From: Paraphoma chrysanthemicola
Lineage: Eukaryota > Ascomycota > Dothideomycetes > Pleosporales > Phaeosphaeriaceae
Reading direction: 5' to 3'
Length of the DNA stretch: 64,000 nt
NCBI GenBank assembly: GCA_020744225.1
Contig: JAGMWG010000021.1
Span: 186,001 to 250,000 of the forward strand
In this document: piece after piece, positions 33,023-47,488 of the stretch
Layout of the letters: each line of letters starts with the position of its first letter
Numbering within the stretch: the first letter of the stretch is position 1
The notes under the pieces: model-generated
What the model saw: the letters and a program-made list of their open reading frames with translations, nothing else
Told to the model about the DNA's origin: nothing
Databases searched by the model: none
Program-made: the position numbers and the translations under genes

Positions 33023-33148
33023 TGGCCCCTTAGAGAACATAGTTTCTAGCTAGTAATTTTACTTACTTTATAACTATTAATACTAGTTAAACTACGATCT
33101 CTAGCGCAACTTTAACTCTTCTACCTCTTTCTTATATTTTTCTTCTTA
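33023..33148. other. Boundary between gene space and AT-rich block
   Basis: Composition changes within about 50 bp of the HET stop codon, from mixed sequence to stop-rich A/T sequence. The 126 bp here belong to no element that I can name; they are interrupted by the TA site of the first Fot1-type transposon. Confidence 0.6.
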
Positions 33149-35032
33149 GGTAACGTACTCTACAAGTAAGTTACCTACACGAGCGAGTTACCTACTATAC
33201 TAAGACTCTACCAAAACGTACTCTTACAAGAGTACGAAGCGCGATAAATTAACTACTAAACGAGCTACTAGCTTTAAAGAAGACTTAATTATAGCTTACG
33301 CTTTAGGCTGTTAAATAAGACGCAAATCTCTCTAAACAACGCGCTGTAGCTGTCTATAATGTTACCTAAAGAATACTTACTAATAGATGTACTAGAAAGT
33401 AGTCTTAATATAATTACGCGTCTAACTTAGTAAATCTTCGTCTAATAGAGAAGAAGATAATTATTTAGTATATACTTAAGCTTAATACGTAAGAATTTAT
33501 GCTACAGCTTACTACTATTAAGAATATAACTAATTTACTATATAAGAAGTATAGCTAACTATTAGTAAGTATTAACTAGACTATAACTTTTATTAAATAT
33601 TACTCTAAGCTTAAAGTTAAGTTTAATTATAAGTATAACTATAAGAGAGCTCTCTATAAAGATCTTAAGATTATATAAAACTAGTTTTAACTTATAGAGA
33701 ATATAAAAACTAAGTATAGTATTCTTAATAAAAATACTTATAACTTTAATAAGTCTAGCTTTATAATAAGTATAATATTAACTAGAGTAGTAGTTATAAG
33801 CTCTAAGTATTAAAAATAGCTAAAGAGTATTTAGTAGAGTAATTATAAGTAAACTATAGTAATCTAAGAGATTAATATAATAAAGTAAGTAATCTTACTT
33901 TTTATTATCTTCTAAGATAAGAATTATCTTACTACTTAGTATAAGAAGAATAACTTACTTAATAACTAGATTATTATAGTCTCTAAGAATAGCTAGATAA
34001 TAAATAAGCTTAGTCTAGTATAGTTAAAGTACTTTAATACTTATATAAAGAAGCGTACTCTTAGAGAAGTATAATTACTTATTATTAATAGCTATAAGAG
34101 CTATAATTTACTTAATTTCTAGTAGTACTATAAGAAGAATAAGATTATTACTCTTTATATATTTTCTTACTTATTATATCTCTTATAGTCTCTTAATATA
34201 AGTTATTTCTTACTATTAAAGAAGGTATATAAATACTAAGCTAAAAACCTAATACGTAATAGAATTAACTATATTACTAAACTTAAGTTTCTATCTTACT
34301 TTATTACTACATTTAAAAATATAATTACTAAAAAAGTAATATTAAGAGAAGTATTTAAAGTACTAGTTTAGTCTTACTTAATATAGAGGTAGTAATATTA
34401 AAGCTTAATATCTACCTATATACGCTTATACTATCTACTACTAATAGTATACTCTAGAAGTCTAAAACTCTAAGTAATACTCTAGAATTTAGGTTATAAT
34501 TAATACTAATTTAAAAGAGAATTTAAAGATATATTAATAGCTCTTCTACTTATATAGTTAAAGTAGTTAAAAAGCTTACTAAAGATATAAAGATAATAGT
34601 ATATTTCTTAGTATTAATAAGTAACTAAGTTAAGAAGCTTTAAGTAGCTAATAAAACTACTTTATACTATAAATTATATAAGAGAAAGTATATAAAGATT
34701 AAAAGAACTCTTATAGCTAAAGAGAGTATACGCTTAACTACCTTAAAGAAGATTAATAGTACGTAGTAATAGAAAGAAGATAAGAAAGAGCGTATATACT
34801 AAGAGTAGTAAGCTAACTTAAAGGCGCTATAGATACTATAGTAAGACTAGTTATAACTTATATATATATAAGTAAGTAGAAGAAATAGTCTCTAAGTAAT
34901 ATATATACTATATAGTATAGTAAATTTACTTTAAGATACGTTTTATACTCTTATAAGAGTACGTTTTAGTAGAGTCTTAGTATAGTAGGTAACTTATCTA
35001 TATAGATAACTTACTTATAGAGTACGTTAACC
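33149..35032 (+). mobile_element. Fot1/pogo-type (Tc1-mariner) DNA transposon, RIP-degraded
   Basis: A 1884-bp element flanked by TA on both sides (33147-33148 and 35033-35034). Its ends are inverted repeats of about 100 bp: left starts GGTAACGTACTCTACAAG, right reversed starts GGTTAACGTACTCTATAAG, and both continue with CCTACTATACTAAGACTCTAC. The plus strand encodes a decayed pogo/Fot1 DDE transposase readable across many stops: YKRALYKD, then TYNFNKSSFII (about 33,736-33,770), then LLQSLNISYF, and ITKLKFL. In active relatives the first of these motifs is NFDE; here the Asp and Glu codons read Asn and Lys, as expected from G-to-A RIP. The element is dead. Its sequence differs from the copy at 57,816, so it is another family member. 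Confidence 0.88.
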
Positions 35033-36317
35033 TAAGTTCTTTCTTTATAAATAGATAATTAGTAAACCTAACTTTAATCTTATTATCTCTATTCTCTATC
35101 TTAAGCTTATTTTCTTTTATTCTTACTATCTTTAGCTTAATAATATTACTACTTCTAATTACTTTATATAAATATTATTATATTAGTATTTCTTTTAAAT
35201 AGTAGTATAGACTAATATCTTAGATAAAGATTTTTAGATATGTAGATAAGCTATAAATAGAGATAAGTAAAAATATAACTAAGTTAAAACTTAATAGATA
35301 AATAGACTTTAGAAAGAATAAGTATACTATTTATATACTTAGTAATTACTAATAATAAAAGATAAATAGAGTATAACTTATATAGTTTATTCTAATTTAA
35401 GTACTATCTTATAGTAGATGAACTATATTCTACTTAAAGTATATAGTATCTTACCTCTTCTTATTATTTCTTATTATTTCTTATTATTTCTTATTATTTC
35501 TTATTATTTCTTATTATTTCTTATTATTTCTTATTATTTCGTATTATTTCTTATTATTTCTTATTATTTCTTATTTATTATTCTTATTATTTCTTATTAT
35601 TTCTTATTATTTCTTATTATTTCTTATTATTTCTTATTATTTCTTATTATTTCTTATTATTCTTATTATTCTTATTATTTCTTATTATTTCTTATTATTT
35701 CTTATTCTTAGGATTCTTATTATTCTTACTATTTCTTTATTTTATTCTTACTATTTCTTATTATTTCTTATTATTTCTTATTACTCTATATTATAATAAA
35801 GTAATTATAACAGAAGTAGAATTTATCTAGAATATTCTACTTCTAGTTTTTCTAAGTAAAGTATATAAGTTTATTACTTAAATCTAGTATACTATAAAAG
35901 TTTAATACTTAATATATAGTAAGCTATAAGACTCTATTACTTATTAATTAGTAGTCTATAAAAGTCTATAATTTAGCTAAATTAAAGATAACTTTAAAGT
36001 ATACTTTTTATATTATCTCTAGACTTAATAGTCTTTATAAACTCTTTAAAGTCTAAGACTTTTACTATATTAATAATAAACTTAAGAAAGTTTATACTTT
36101 CTAGACTAGAGTCTAAAAACTCTTTATAAAGATTAGAAAGAGTTCTTAACTTTTTTTTTAACTCTTTAGTACTGTAAAAAAGCTCTATTAGAATAATTAA
36201 GGTTATTTAAATAAAATAAAATATCTCTAATAAACTAGAGTTATATAAAAGTAGTAAAAGTTATTACTATAGTAATTACTAGTTCTAAAAATAGAGAAAT
36301 AATAATAAATACTAGAA
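35033..36317. other. AT-rich degenerate sequence with minisatellite
   Basis: No element identity could be read from 35,033-35,457 or 35,791-36,317; the sequence is stop-rich in all frames and looks RIP-saturated. The minisatellite in between is listed separately. Confidence 0.5.
35458..35790. repeat. TTATTATTTC decamer minisatellite
   Basis: About thirty units of a 10-bp TTATTATTTC motif in tandem, with some 6-8 bp variant units (TTATTCTT) and single substitutions. It produces a long spurious plus-strand frame rich in Ile, Tyr, Phe and Leu. The motif contains no CA or TG dinucleotide, so it cannot be a RIP target. Confidence 0.9.
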
Positions 36318-36751
36318 TTTATTAAGAAGAAGTAAAGATTACTAATAACTAGTAATATACTAGTTAGAAGAGAATATAAAGAGTAAATTACCTAATAGAT
36401 AATAAAAGTATAGGTAAGTAAGATATTTAATAGAGGTAGTAGATAGTATTTTATATTCTAGGTACAGATAAAAGAGAGAGATCTCTCTTTACTATATACT
36501 TTAGTTTCTAAGCTTAGTAAGCTATACTATAGTATTAAATTAATTCTAAAAACTATTACTTTTTATTCTAATAGGAATAAAATATAAATACCTTATACAA
36601 AGTATACATTTTAGTCTAATTTTAGACTATAATTAATACTAAATTCTACTTATACTAAAATTTATATAGTCTTAAAGTATATAAGATAAAACTTCTATAG
36701 TAGTAGTAATTTTAGATAGCTTATAAAAGATTTAAGTAATAAATCTTTATA
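36318..36751 (-). repeat. Copia 3' LTR (left copy)
   Basis: About 434 bp, a direct repeat of 59,985-60,418. Shared stretches include GAGAGATCTCTCTTTACT and TTTCTAAGCTTAGTAAGC. Differences are mostly C/T or G/A, as expected from RIP. Ends are placed by where similarity stops; the TG...CA termini are no longer visible because RIP changes them to TA. Confidence 0.82.
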
Positions 36752-37500
36752 TACTCTCTTAAGCTATTTTAAAATTATAAAGAAATAATTATTTTTATTC
36801 TTTTTTATTTATAGTCATTTTATAAAACTACTATAATAATAATTATAATAGTATACTATTAATTATTATTATAGTAATTCTTAGATAAAGCTATCTAATA
36901 ATTAATATAATTAATTATTATAGTAGTACATTAATAGTCTAGTATAATAATGTTTTATTATATAGATAATTAACTAGCTTTTCTAAAAGATCTAGGTTCT
37001 AGACTTTTTAATAAGTATATATAATACTTAGTATAATAAATAGTAAAAAGAGTAGATTAGAGATAGTTATAATAACTACTCTAAATATAATAAGAAATAG
37101 TTTATTATAAACTACTTATTTAAAAGAACCTAAAAGTTAAATCTTAGATTTTATAATATAACTTAATAATAATAATAATTATAATAGTAATAATTATAAT
37201 AATAATAATTATAATAATAGTAATTATAATAATAATAATTATAATAATAATAATTATAATAATAATAATAATAATAATTAATTATTACTAATTATAGTAT
37301 ACTACTTATTATAAACTAGTATAGTATAGTCTAATTATAATAATAATAAGAATTATAATAAGACTTCTTATTCTTCTTAATTATTATTATTATTATATAA
37401 GTAGATTATAAGATCTTCTAGTTTTAACTAAATTTACTTAACTAATAAAGTCTTTAAGTTTAGATATACTAGTAGTCTTTATTAGGCTATCTACTAGTAT
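36752..37500. other. Copia 3' non-coding region with AT microsatellites
   Basis: AT-only sequence between the RNase H end and the left LTR. It contains an AAT/ATT-type cluster at about 37,164-37,290 (AATAATAATTATAATAATAG-like units). No coding signal is read. Confidence 0.5.
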
Positions 37501-40405
37501 AGTACTAGTATTTTATATACTAAGTTTATTTTATTACTAAGTAGATTCTCTTTAATAAAGTAATAAGTTATATCTATATACTTAGTTCTAGCGTAATAAA
37601 TAGAATTTTTAGCTAGTTCTATAGTACTAAGACTATCTATTTTAATAATATTTAAATTATTAAAAAGTTTAAAGTCTTTAAGAGCTTTATTATTAAATAA
37701 TTCTTATATAAAGTTTTATAGATATAAACTTTCTTTAGTAGCTTCTTTTAAAGATATATATTCTACTTCTATACTACTAATAGCTACTATTTTTTATAGC
37801 TTAGAAATCTAGCTAATAGTAATATTACTATTATTAAAATAATTATCTTTATTATTATTTAAAATAAAGATATTTCTTATAGTAGATTTTCTAGAATCTA
37901 AATTACTCTCTTAATCTATATTACTAATATCTAGTAGATTTATAGAATTACTAATATCTTTAGTATTTTTATTTTTATTATAATAATAATTATTATTATT
38001 ATTTATAGATTATTCTATAGATTCTAAAGTTAAATTTAATTCTAAATCTTTTATTTTTAAAAGATAGCTAAAGATATTATTTAAGTAATTATAATATTCT
38101 ATAGTAGAATTAGATATATATCTAGCTAAGTAGTTTATACTATATACTAGATTAAGTCTAGTAAATATAGTTAAATAAATTAAACTACTTATCTTCTTTT
38201 AATAATTACTAATAATAATATTATTATCTAGAAATTCTAGATTTTTAGATAACTTTATTCTTATATATAGAAGTAGGTTTTTAGACTTATTTTATAGCTT
38301 ATTATATTTTTCTAGTATTTTAGAAATAAAGCTTCTTTACGTAATAATTAGAGATCTATTACTTTTATTTTTTATTATTTCTATACTTAAAAACTTTTTT
38401 ATTTCTTTTAAATTAGTTATTTCTAATTTAGAAGTTCTAGATAAATCTTTATATAAATTATTAACTAAATCTATATTTTACGTAAAAACTAGTATATTAT
38501 CTATATATATAGCTAAAATAATAGGTTTTTCTTTATATATAAAAATGCTATTATTTATTTTTAAGCTAGTAAATCTTAAAGTTTTTAAAATTTTAGTTAA
38601 AAATAATAACTATTATCTACTAGCTTACTTTAAACTATATAGAGCTTTATTAAGCTTATAAATAATATTATTATAATCTTTATTTATAATAGCTTTATTA
38701 AGTTCTTTAATTAAAGTAAGATCTTTAATTTCTTTACTTTCTAAAGCTTTCTTAATAATATATTCTTTAAAGTCCTATAGGTAATTACGTATATATATAT
38801 TATTACTATCTATGTTTATATTAGAAAAGACTTATTTTATATTCTAAGTATATATTTCTTAGTCTAAATATATAGTAATAGATAATAATAATCTAATAAT
38901 ACTAGATTTACTAGTACTAGTAAAGGTTTTCTTTATAGTTAATCTTATATTTTTATAGAAATTCTTTAGCTACTTATCTAGCTTTATATCTTTTAATAGT
39001 ATTATCTAAATTATACTTTTTATTAAGAACCTAGTAGTTCTTTAATAATAGAATAATTAGAATTAAGTACTAGAGTCTAAGTATTAGATTTTAATAAATC
39101 GTATACTTCTATTTACATAGCTTTTAGATATAGATCTTTATCTAATCTATTTAAAGCTTCTTTATAAGTCTTAGACTCTTCTATATTAGAATTATTAATA
39201 GTATTAAAGATATTATAAAGAATTACTTTATTATAAAGTAATTTCTAATCTTATTTACTATTATTTAATTCTATAGTACTTAATATACTATTAGTAATAG
39301 TAGTATTATTAGCTAGTTTATCTTTAGAACTATTATCTACAATTATAGATCTTATAGGCCTAGTAGTCTTTTTAATAACTTTAGAACTACTAGGTATAAT
39401 AGTATTTAATTTATCTTTAGAATTAATCTCTATTATCTTATTACTAGTATCTTTATTATTATCTAGTTTTGTAAAGCTTTCTCTAATATTATTATTATTA
39501 TTAGAAGTACACTAATAACCTTCTATAATTTTATAATCTCTAGTATTAATAATCTTATTAGTGCTAGAATTATATAATTTATAGATATTAGAACTAGTAA
39601 AACCTATTAGATATAAGAAGTAGCTCTAGAATCTAGTTTTTTTGATAAAATTACTAGATTCTTTATAATAAACTAAACTTTTAAATATTCTAATATTATC
39701 TAGATTAGGTAACTCTTTAAATTTAAATTTATAAGAAGTTTTAAAACTTATAGAACTATTAGAAGTTCTATTATATAGATAAGTAGTAGTTAAAATAGCT
39801 TCTCTCTAAAGGTATTTAGGTAGATTACTATTAATTAATAAAGCTCTAACTTTATTAAGTAAAACTCTATTAATTATTTCTATATCTTTATTTTATTTAG
39901 AAGTATAAGAAGATAAGTATTATCTTTTAATACTCTTATTAAGTAAATAAGTATCTAGTTTTTTAGATTTAAACTTATTATCTAATTATAGAGCTTTTAC
40001 TTTATTATTATTAAAGTTACTAACTACTTCTAATTTCTTATTATAATTAGAACTAGAGCTAGAATTAGAATTATTATGTAAAGTATTATTATCTTTAGCT
40101 TCTAATTCTAATTTACTAATAGTAACTTTTATAATAAGTATAAGATCTTTTTAAGACTTAAGTAACTTAACTATTAAGTACTTTGTTTTAGCGTCTCTAA
40201 AAGTAATATAGTACTTATAACCTCTAAAGGTTTTAGATCTAATAGATTCTTCTATATCTATATATAGAAGATCTAAATAAGCTTCTACTTTAGTACTAGG
40301 TTCTATATTTCTTTTTTTATTAGTTTAGCTTATATATAAATAATATAATTATCTAAACTAGTATTTATAGAACTAATATTATCTAGATTTATAAAACTAT
40401 AACTC

Positions 40406-40906
40406 TGTAAAGAGACCTAAAGTTAGAAGTAGGCTTTATGTACTTAAGGTTCTATAGTTAGTTCTTAGAGATAGAGTATTAGAAAGAATTAGATAAGGTG
40501 CTATAAGACAGATTAAGAGAATAATAATTAATAGTAGGAAGTTGCACTAATACAGATAGAGAGAACTATAAGTTAAGTATAAATAGTAACTAGTTATAGA
40601 TTAAATACTAAGTTAAATATAATAAGCTATAAGAGCTTATTACCTATATCTATATACTAGAGAGAGGCCTAGTAACTAAGTATGTTATGCTTAGTTAATT
40701 AGTATAATTAGTATTACTTAGTACTTAGTCTACTTAGCTTACTTAGTACCTAATATAGTCTAGTGTACTAATTAAGTTACGTAACCTACAGCTCTGTAGT
40801 ACAGTATTACTAGTTAGTTTCTATAAGCTTCTTATTAGTAATCTATTAACATCTAATTAAAGTATAATTAGCTACTTCTAGTCTACTTTCTAAGGTAACT
40901 ATAATA
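40406..40906 (-). repeat. Gypsy-1 LTR, left copy
   Basis: 501 bp, starts TGTAAAGAGACC and ends TAACTATAATA; direct repeat of 54,573-55,073. Preceded by AACTC, the target duplication. Differences from its partner are mainly transitions from RIP, so LTR divergence cannot be used to date the insertion. Confidence 0.92.
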
Positions 40907-40922
40907 CTATTCTCTTCTTTCT
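40907..40922 (-). other. Gypsy-1 polypurine tract
   Basis: On the minus strand the bases next to the left LTR read AGAAAGAAGAGAATAG, a purine run in the right place for plus-strand priming of a minus-oriented element. Confidence 0.75.
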
Positions 40923-43900
40923 ATAAGACTTATTCTTAAGTAACGTAATTATAGCTTAGTCTACTTTATAACTAAGCAGTGCCTGCATTATAAGAGGCTG
41001 TTAGCCTTTATTTATTCTATTATACCTAAGTAGTCTACTTTATAATCTAAGAAACCTCTAGCTAAAAGTACTTTATAACGTTATAATCTTATAGATTTTA
41101 TTAATATTTTTAGTAAAGAGATAGTATAGAAATGTTTAACTTATATTGCGAAGAACTATATTTATTAAGTTTATATTTGTTTAGAGAAATACAACATCTA
41201 TAATTAACTTAGCTAATATTATAATATTAAGGTTATACAGTCTAAGTTTAAGTAGCTAGTAGTAGAGAAAGAAAAATTAAAGAAATAAATATAAGAGTTA
41301 CGTAATAAGTAGAAGGCTACCTTTAAAGTATATAAGACAGCTCTTAAGAAGTTGCGTATTACGTAAGTAAAGAAAGAGTAGTTATAGTAGTAAATAGATT
41401 TATTAGATTATTATACTAATAATGCGATTACTATAGAGAAGTAAAATATCTAAGAACTAGAGAAATAAGAGGCTACAGAGATTATAACGTTTAATAGTTC
41501 TTCTACTAGTTTAGTCTTATAGTTATTATCTACTACTTAGAGAGCTTTTAAGAGGTTCTCTTTAGATTTCTAAGAGTTAGAGAACGCTAGTAGTATTATA
41601 CTAGTAGTTAGTAGTAGCTTATAAGGTTAGTAGCTAAAGTTTTATCTTATCTTTTTCTAGTACTTCTTAATACATTATTTATAGTTTCTAAGGTTATTTT
41701 CTAGTTCTTATGTATTCTCTATAGTGTTGTATTCTAACTATTTAACTAGGTATTCTTATAGTTTAATCTACTTAGTGTCTTAGTAGTCTAGAATTTCTTT
41801 AACTTTAAATTTATTTTCTTCTTCTATTATATAGTAAAAGGTTTACTATATTAGTATATTAGAGTTAGCTAGTTCTAATAATTTAACGTAGAACCTTAGA
41901 TGTATCTTTACGTTCTTAGGTAGATCTAATATATACGTTACTAGGCTATTTTTCTTAAGTACTAAAAATAGTCTAACTTTAATATAATCTAGTTCTTTAC
42001 TTAGTTATTTAGTTTATAAGGTTTTAGTAAGTAAGTATACTTTATCTCTCTTTTTTAGCTAAAGAGCTGTTTTTTATTTTTAGTTTATATATAAGATACT
42101 TTAGTATTATACTTTCTTAATATAGTTTTACATTTCTTTATATATCTTCTTAATTTCTTCTACTATTTATAATATAGCTTTAGTATTTAGGCTAGGTAAT
42201 GTTCTTTTAAAGAAATATAGATATCTTCTATAATTAGTAAAGAACAGTATTCTTTCTATTAACTCTAATATTTTGTTATTATACACTAACTATACTGTTA
42301 GTAATAATAATATCTAATTATCTTATTTTAGAGTTAGGTAGGTTTATAAGTAGGCCTTAAGAGTTCTATTTATTCTTTCTGTTTATTTATTAGTTTCTAG
42401 GTAGTATACTATAGATAGCTTTCTTTAGATACTAATTACTTCTATAAGCGTAGCCTAATAGTTTAATATAAATAGCTTATCTTAGTTACTTATAATTATC
42501 TTTAGAATTCTATAGTAGTAGATTATCTTATTATTAATAATATAGCCTAGTTATTTTACTATATAATCTCTCTTAAAGAGTATTACTTCTATTACTTTAG
42601 TAAACTTATCTATAACTACTAGTATAGTATTATACATAATGTTAGTTACAAGATCTTATAATTCTAGTAGTTCTATAATAAAGTCTATTAAGATATTAGT
42701 CTAAAGTTTATTTAGTATTTCTAGAGCTTATATTTCTCTATATAGTACGTATATACTATACTTATTTCTCTAATAGTTAGTATATTTCTTAATATAAGTG
42801 CTTATCTTATTCTTTATATTTTTAAAGCTATAGTTATACTATATTATTTCTATTATACGTAATACTTCTAAGTGTTTATAGATTACATTATTATAGTAAT
42901 CTTAAATAATAGCTTCTTATAGTTTCTCTAGAACTTTAATAGTAATTATTATAATATTATTAACTTTAATTACTATACTAAGAGATCTATTTTTATTAGT
43001 TTTAAGAATAGTACCTTTCTTAATTATTTTTGTGCCTACAATATTATATTATTAGCTTAGAGCGTTTACTCTACTATTATTCTTTTCTAGAGTATAGGTA
43101 ATCTTAAACTTATATTCTTTTAGTAATTCTAACTATTTAACTTATTATCTATTAAGTACTTTTATTATTATAAAGTACTGTAGGTTTTTATAGTTTATAA
43201 AGATCTTAAGCTTAGAGCTACTATATAAGTAGATCTTCTAGTATTTAAGTACTTCTACTATAGTAAGTAGTTCTTTATTGTATATATTATATCTTTCTTC
43301 TACTCTACTAAACTTCTTAGAGTAGTATACTACTAGGTACTATTTTCTATTATATAGCTGTGTCTATATAGCGCTTATTATAAAGTTAGAAGTATCTATT
43401 TCTAACTAAGATAGTTTATTTAGCTTAAATATCTTAAGTACTAGTTCTTTAATATATATTTACTTAAGTTATTTAAACGCTTTTTATTATAATTTACTTT
43501 ATCTCTATATTACTTTTTTTTATATAAGTCTTATAAGTAGTATAGTAATTTAGAAGTAATTCTTAATAAACGTTTTATTAAAGTTTATAAATTCTAGAAA
43601 AAACTATATATCTTTAACGTTTCTTAGTATAGCCTATTCCTTTATAGTTTAGATCTTGTCTTTACTAATCTATACTCTGTTTATACTTACTATATATTCT
43701 AGAAACTCTAGTTTATTCTTATAGAAGCTGTATTTTATTAGTTTTAGGCGTAGGTTATATTTATTAAGATATTTAAGTACTATTTTAATATATTATTTAT
43801 AGTCTTTCTTATTTTCTAAGTATATAAGAATATTATTAAGGTAAGCTATAATAAATATATTAAGATACTTTCTTAGTACGTTATTAATTAATACCTAAAA

Positions 43901-46900
43901 AGTTATAAGAGTATTAGTTAATCTAAATAGTATAACGCAGTATTTGTAGTAGCTATATCTTATTTAGAATACTGTCTTCTACTCTTCTTCTTTCTTAATT
44001 CTAACTTAATAGTACTTATTATATAAGTCTAGTAAGATAAAAATTTTAGCTTTTAAGAGTTAGTCTTATAGCTCTAAAATATTTAGTAGTAAGTACTTAT
44101 TCTTTTATATTATTACGTTTAGCTTATAATAGTTAACGTATAGTTATAAACTTTTATTTTTCTTTAGTATAAATAAGATAGAAAATTCTACTAGTAATTC
44201 TAATTTGCAGATATATTCTTTAGCTAGGTTTTTATTAATATATTCTCTTACTACTTTTAGTTAGAGTTCTAATAGCCTATATATTAGTAAGAAGAGTAGT
44301 TCTTTACCTTCTTCTAGATTAATCTTATAATCTTATAGTTTATATTCTAGTAATACTACTTAGTCTATAGGTTTTTTAAATATATATCTCTATCTATAGT
44401 AGACCTTTAAAACTAGTAAAAGAATGTCTTCTTTCTTTATAACTTATATAGCTTTTTTTATTTTATCTATTAAGCTAACTACTCTCTATTTCTTATAGTA
44501 CGTCTAGTTTAAAGTAATTTTATTTATTATCTTTTCTTTTACTACTAGACTTTACTTATATATAAGCTAAAGTCTATATATAGTTATATATCTGTTAAAG
44601 AGTAGTATATTATTTACCTAATCTATTCTAGAAATTATATTCTTTAACTAGAGAAGCTCTAATATAATATCTTTACTAGCTAAGCTTAGAATATTTAGAG
44701 TTATCTTTATCTAGTATCTATTAATATAAACGTTAGTTATTGTTTTATACGTAATAACTAACTATTTTAATATTATTTCTCTAGTAGCTACTTAAACGTA
44801 GTATAGATTTTCTTTTAACTTAGTCTTAAGACTAGCTTATTTAACTGCGTCTAAGAATATATAGTTATCTACAGATTCTAAATCTATTAATACTTTTATC
44901 TTTACTCTCTTAATATTTATTAAGAGTTTATTAAGTAGTACTAAGTTAATGTTATTATATTTCTACTTATAGGTTAACTTAAGTCTAAAAAGACTTCTTA
45001 CTTCTAAACCTATTTATAATTTTATTATTTTAGTGTTTAGTATAATCTCTATTTATATATAGTTACTATATTTTATTAAGGTATTCTCTATTAACTATTA
45101 GAATTTTAAGTATTTATTCTTTTTATAAGTTTCTGTCTAGAAAAGTATCTATTATTTATTTATTCTAAAGATAGAATTTATATATATTCTTAGAGTAATT
45201 AAACTACTACTACTTGTATTTAGATTTTCTAGTTAAAAACTATTTTATTACTTCTTTATTAAAGTAGTGTATTAGGCACTAGTTATATATATAAGCTATA
45301 TAGCTTATATTAGTATAGAGTAAGTTCTTTAGATCTATAAAATATAATAGTTTTAGAGTAATAATAACGTTATTAGAGTTATTATTAACCTTCTTAGCTT
45401 CTTTATATACTTTACATTCTTTAGTTACTTAGTCTTCTTCTTTTAGTCTTTACTTAAGTTAGTTATTACGTTAAGAGTATTTCTTCTTTCTCTTACCTCT
45501 TAGAGGTGTGTAATTATAAGATATATTATAGTTCTTATCTTATTATACTAGTAGTACTTAACTATTATTAACTATTCTTGCCTAATTTAGTAATTACTTT
45601 ATAGTTTTATAGTACTAGTCTAGAAAGACTTCTTTTTTAGCTTCTTCTTTTATTTCTCTAATAATATTAGAAAGTTATAGAAAACTTTTCTAGATCTATT
45701 AGCTATTTTTTATTGTAAATTCTATAAATTTGTTACTCTCTAAGTTAAGTTAGAAGAATTATTTTCTTAGTTTTATATCTTACTTATATTTCTAGTTATA
45801 CCTATATATTTTATTATTTTCCTATATATATATAAGTATTACGTATTTATCTCTTAGCTATACTAAAGTAGTATTTTTACGTTTTAGTATTAGGCTTTTT
45901 AGTAGAGTATATATAAGCTAACTTACTATATTCTAGTAGTAGAGTAGTAATTTAAGTGCTAGAGTTACTACGTTATTCTATATTATCTTAACTTTTATCT
46001 TAGAGTGTAGTATAAAAGTATAAGTAATTATTAATTCTTAGCTATAGCTGTTCTTAAGATCTATACAGAAGAATTTAATTATAGTTTCTTTCTTACTATC
46101 TAGAGTAGAAGAGTCTAATTCTGTACCTAAGTTAGATATTACATTCTATTCTGCCTTAGTTTCTTTATTCTAGTTGTATTAGATTATATTAATTATCTTA
46201 ATAACCTTATTCTTTATCTAATAGTCTTTTACTAAATATTCTAGTTTACTATAGTTATAATAAGTTCTTATTTTCTTTATACTAGTCTTATATTTACTTT
46301 ATATAAGTTTCTTATAACTATTATAGAGCTTATTATACTTAATAGTATTAAGGTTTATTAACTTTACTTCTCTAGATCTATAGTATTCTAGCGTCTTTTT
46401 AGAGTAGAATTATTTCTTAGGCCTATAGTCTCTAAGTTTATAGAACTATTTATATTTACTCTATTAGCGCGTTAAAGTAAAGACATTAGTCTCTAGTTTT
46501 AACTTAAGTAGCTTATTATTAATTCTAGTAGCTTTCTTAATTAAATTATTTAAGCTAGTAATATTAGCTGCGCTCTGTATAAGTTCTTTATAGATACTAA
46601 ACTTAAGGTCTTATTAGAATATTTATATAAGAGCTTTATTATTCTATTCTATATATTTAGAATATTATTAGAATAAGTTAGTATAGTCTCTTATAGACTA
46701 GGTCTGTTAGAAGCGTTAGATTTTACCTTCTATAATAGTTAGTTTCTTAGCAATAAAGAATACTTTTCTAAGAGCTTCTTTAAACTTATTATAGTCTTTA
46801 ATAATCTAAGTATTAGCTAAGTCTTATATACTACTATTAAAGTACTATTTAAGCTTTAGAGTTACTTAATTAAGCGCCTTTCCTTTTATAGTAGTAACTA

Positions 46901-47051
46901 CGTTAATAATCTTATTTACTTTATTAATTATATTATAGAAGTAAAAGTAAAGATCTTATTATATAATCTATAATTTAAGTATAGCCTAATCTCTATAGAA
47001 GTTATTAGAGATTTATTCTTTAGTAGTAGTCTTACTAGCTATAATAGAGGT

Positions 47052-47488
47052 TAGTATTACGAATAGAGTTCGTTATTACAGATTAACTCTACCTTTAATT
47101 AATTCTAATATAGAATTAGAGTATAAGAAAGAGAAAACGCTAGAGTATAAAGACTACTATAATAATAGGTAGTATAGTAAGACTAACTATAACCTAGATA
47201 CGTAACTAATCTATAATCTATAATCTTAGATTATAAATTACAGATCTAATCCTAATCTATAGAGACTATTACAGATTAAGTATAGTATATAGCTAGAGAA
47301 GAAGTTACTCTTTATACTTTGTAGTTAAGAATTATATCTACTTAATATATTACTTTAGTAACTAATATACTTTGTGTATATACTTGTCTATAACTTAACT
47401 ACGATATCTTCTACTTAACTAAATATCTTAACGCCTTACCTACTTAGAATTAGCTACTCTTAGTAAGTTAAGACTTACGTTATATATT
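47052..47488 (+). repeat. Gypsy-2 5' LTR
   Basis: Co-linear with 54,084-54,520; begins TAGTATTACGAATAGAG (original TG probably turned to TA). Shared landmarks: ATCTATAATCTATAATCTTA and TTACAGATCTAATCCTAATC. The right end is uncertain by a few bases because the two copies diverge after GTTATATAT. Confidence 0.85.

Noticed and set aside
35418..35711. 97-codon frame rich in Ile, Tyr, Phe, Leu
   Set aside because: Translation of the TTATTATTTC minisatellite, not a gene.
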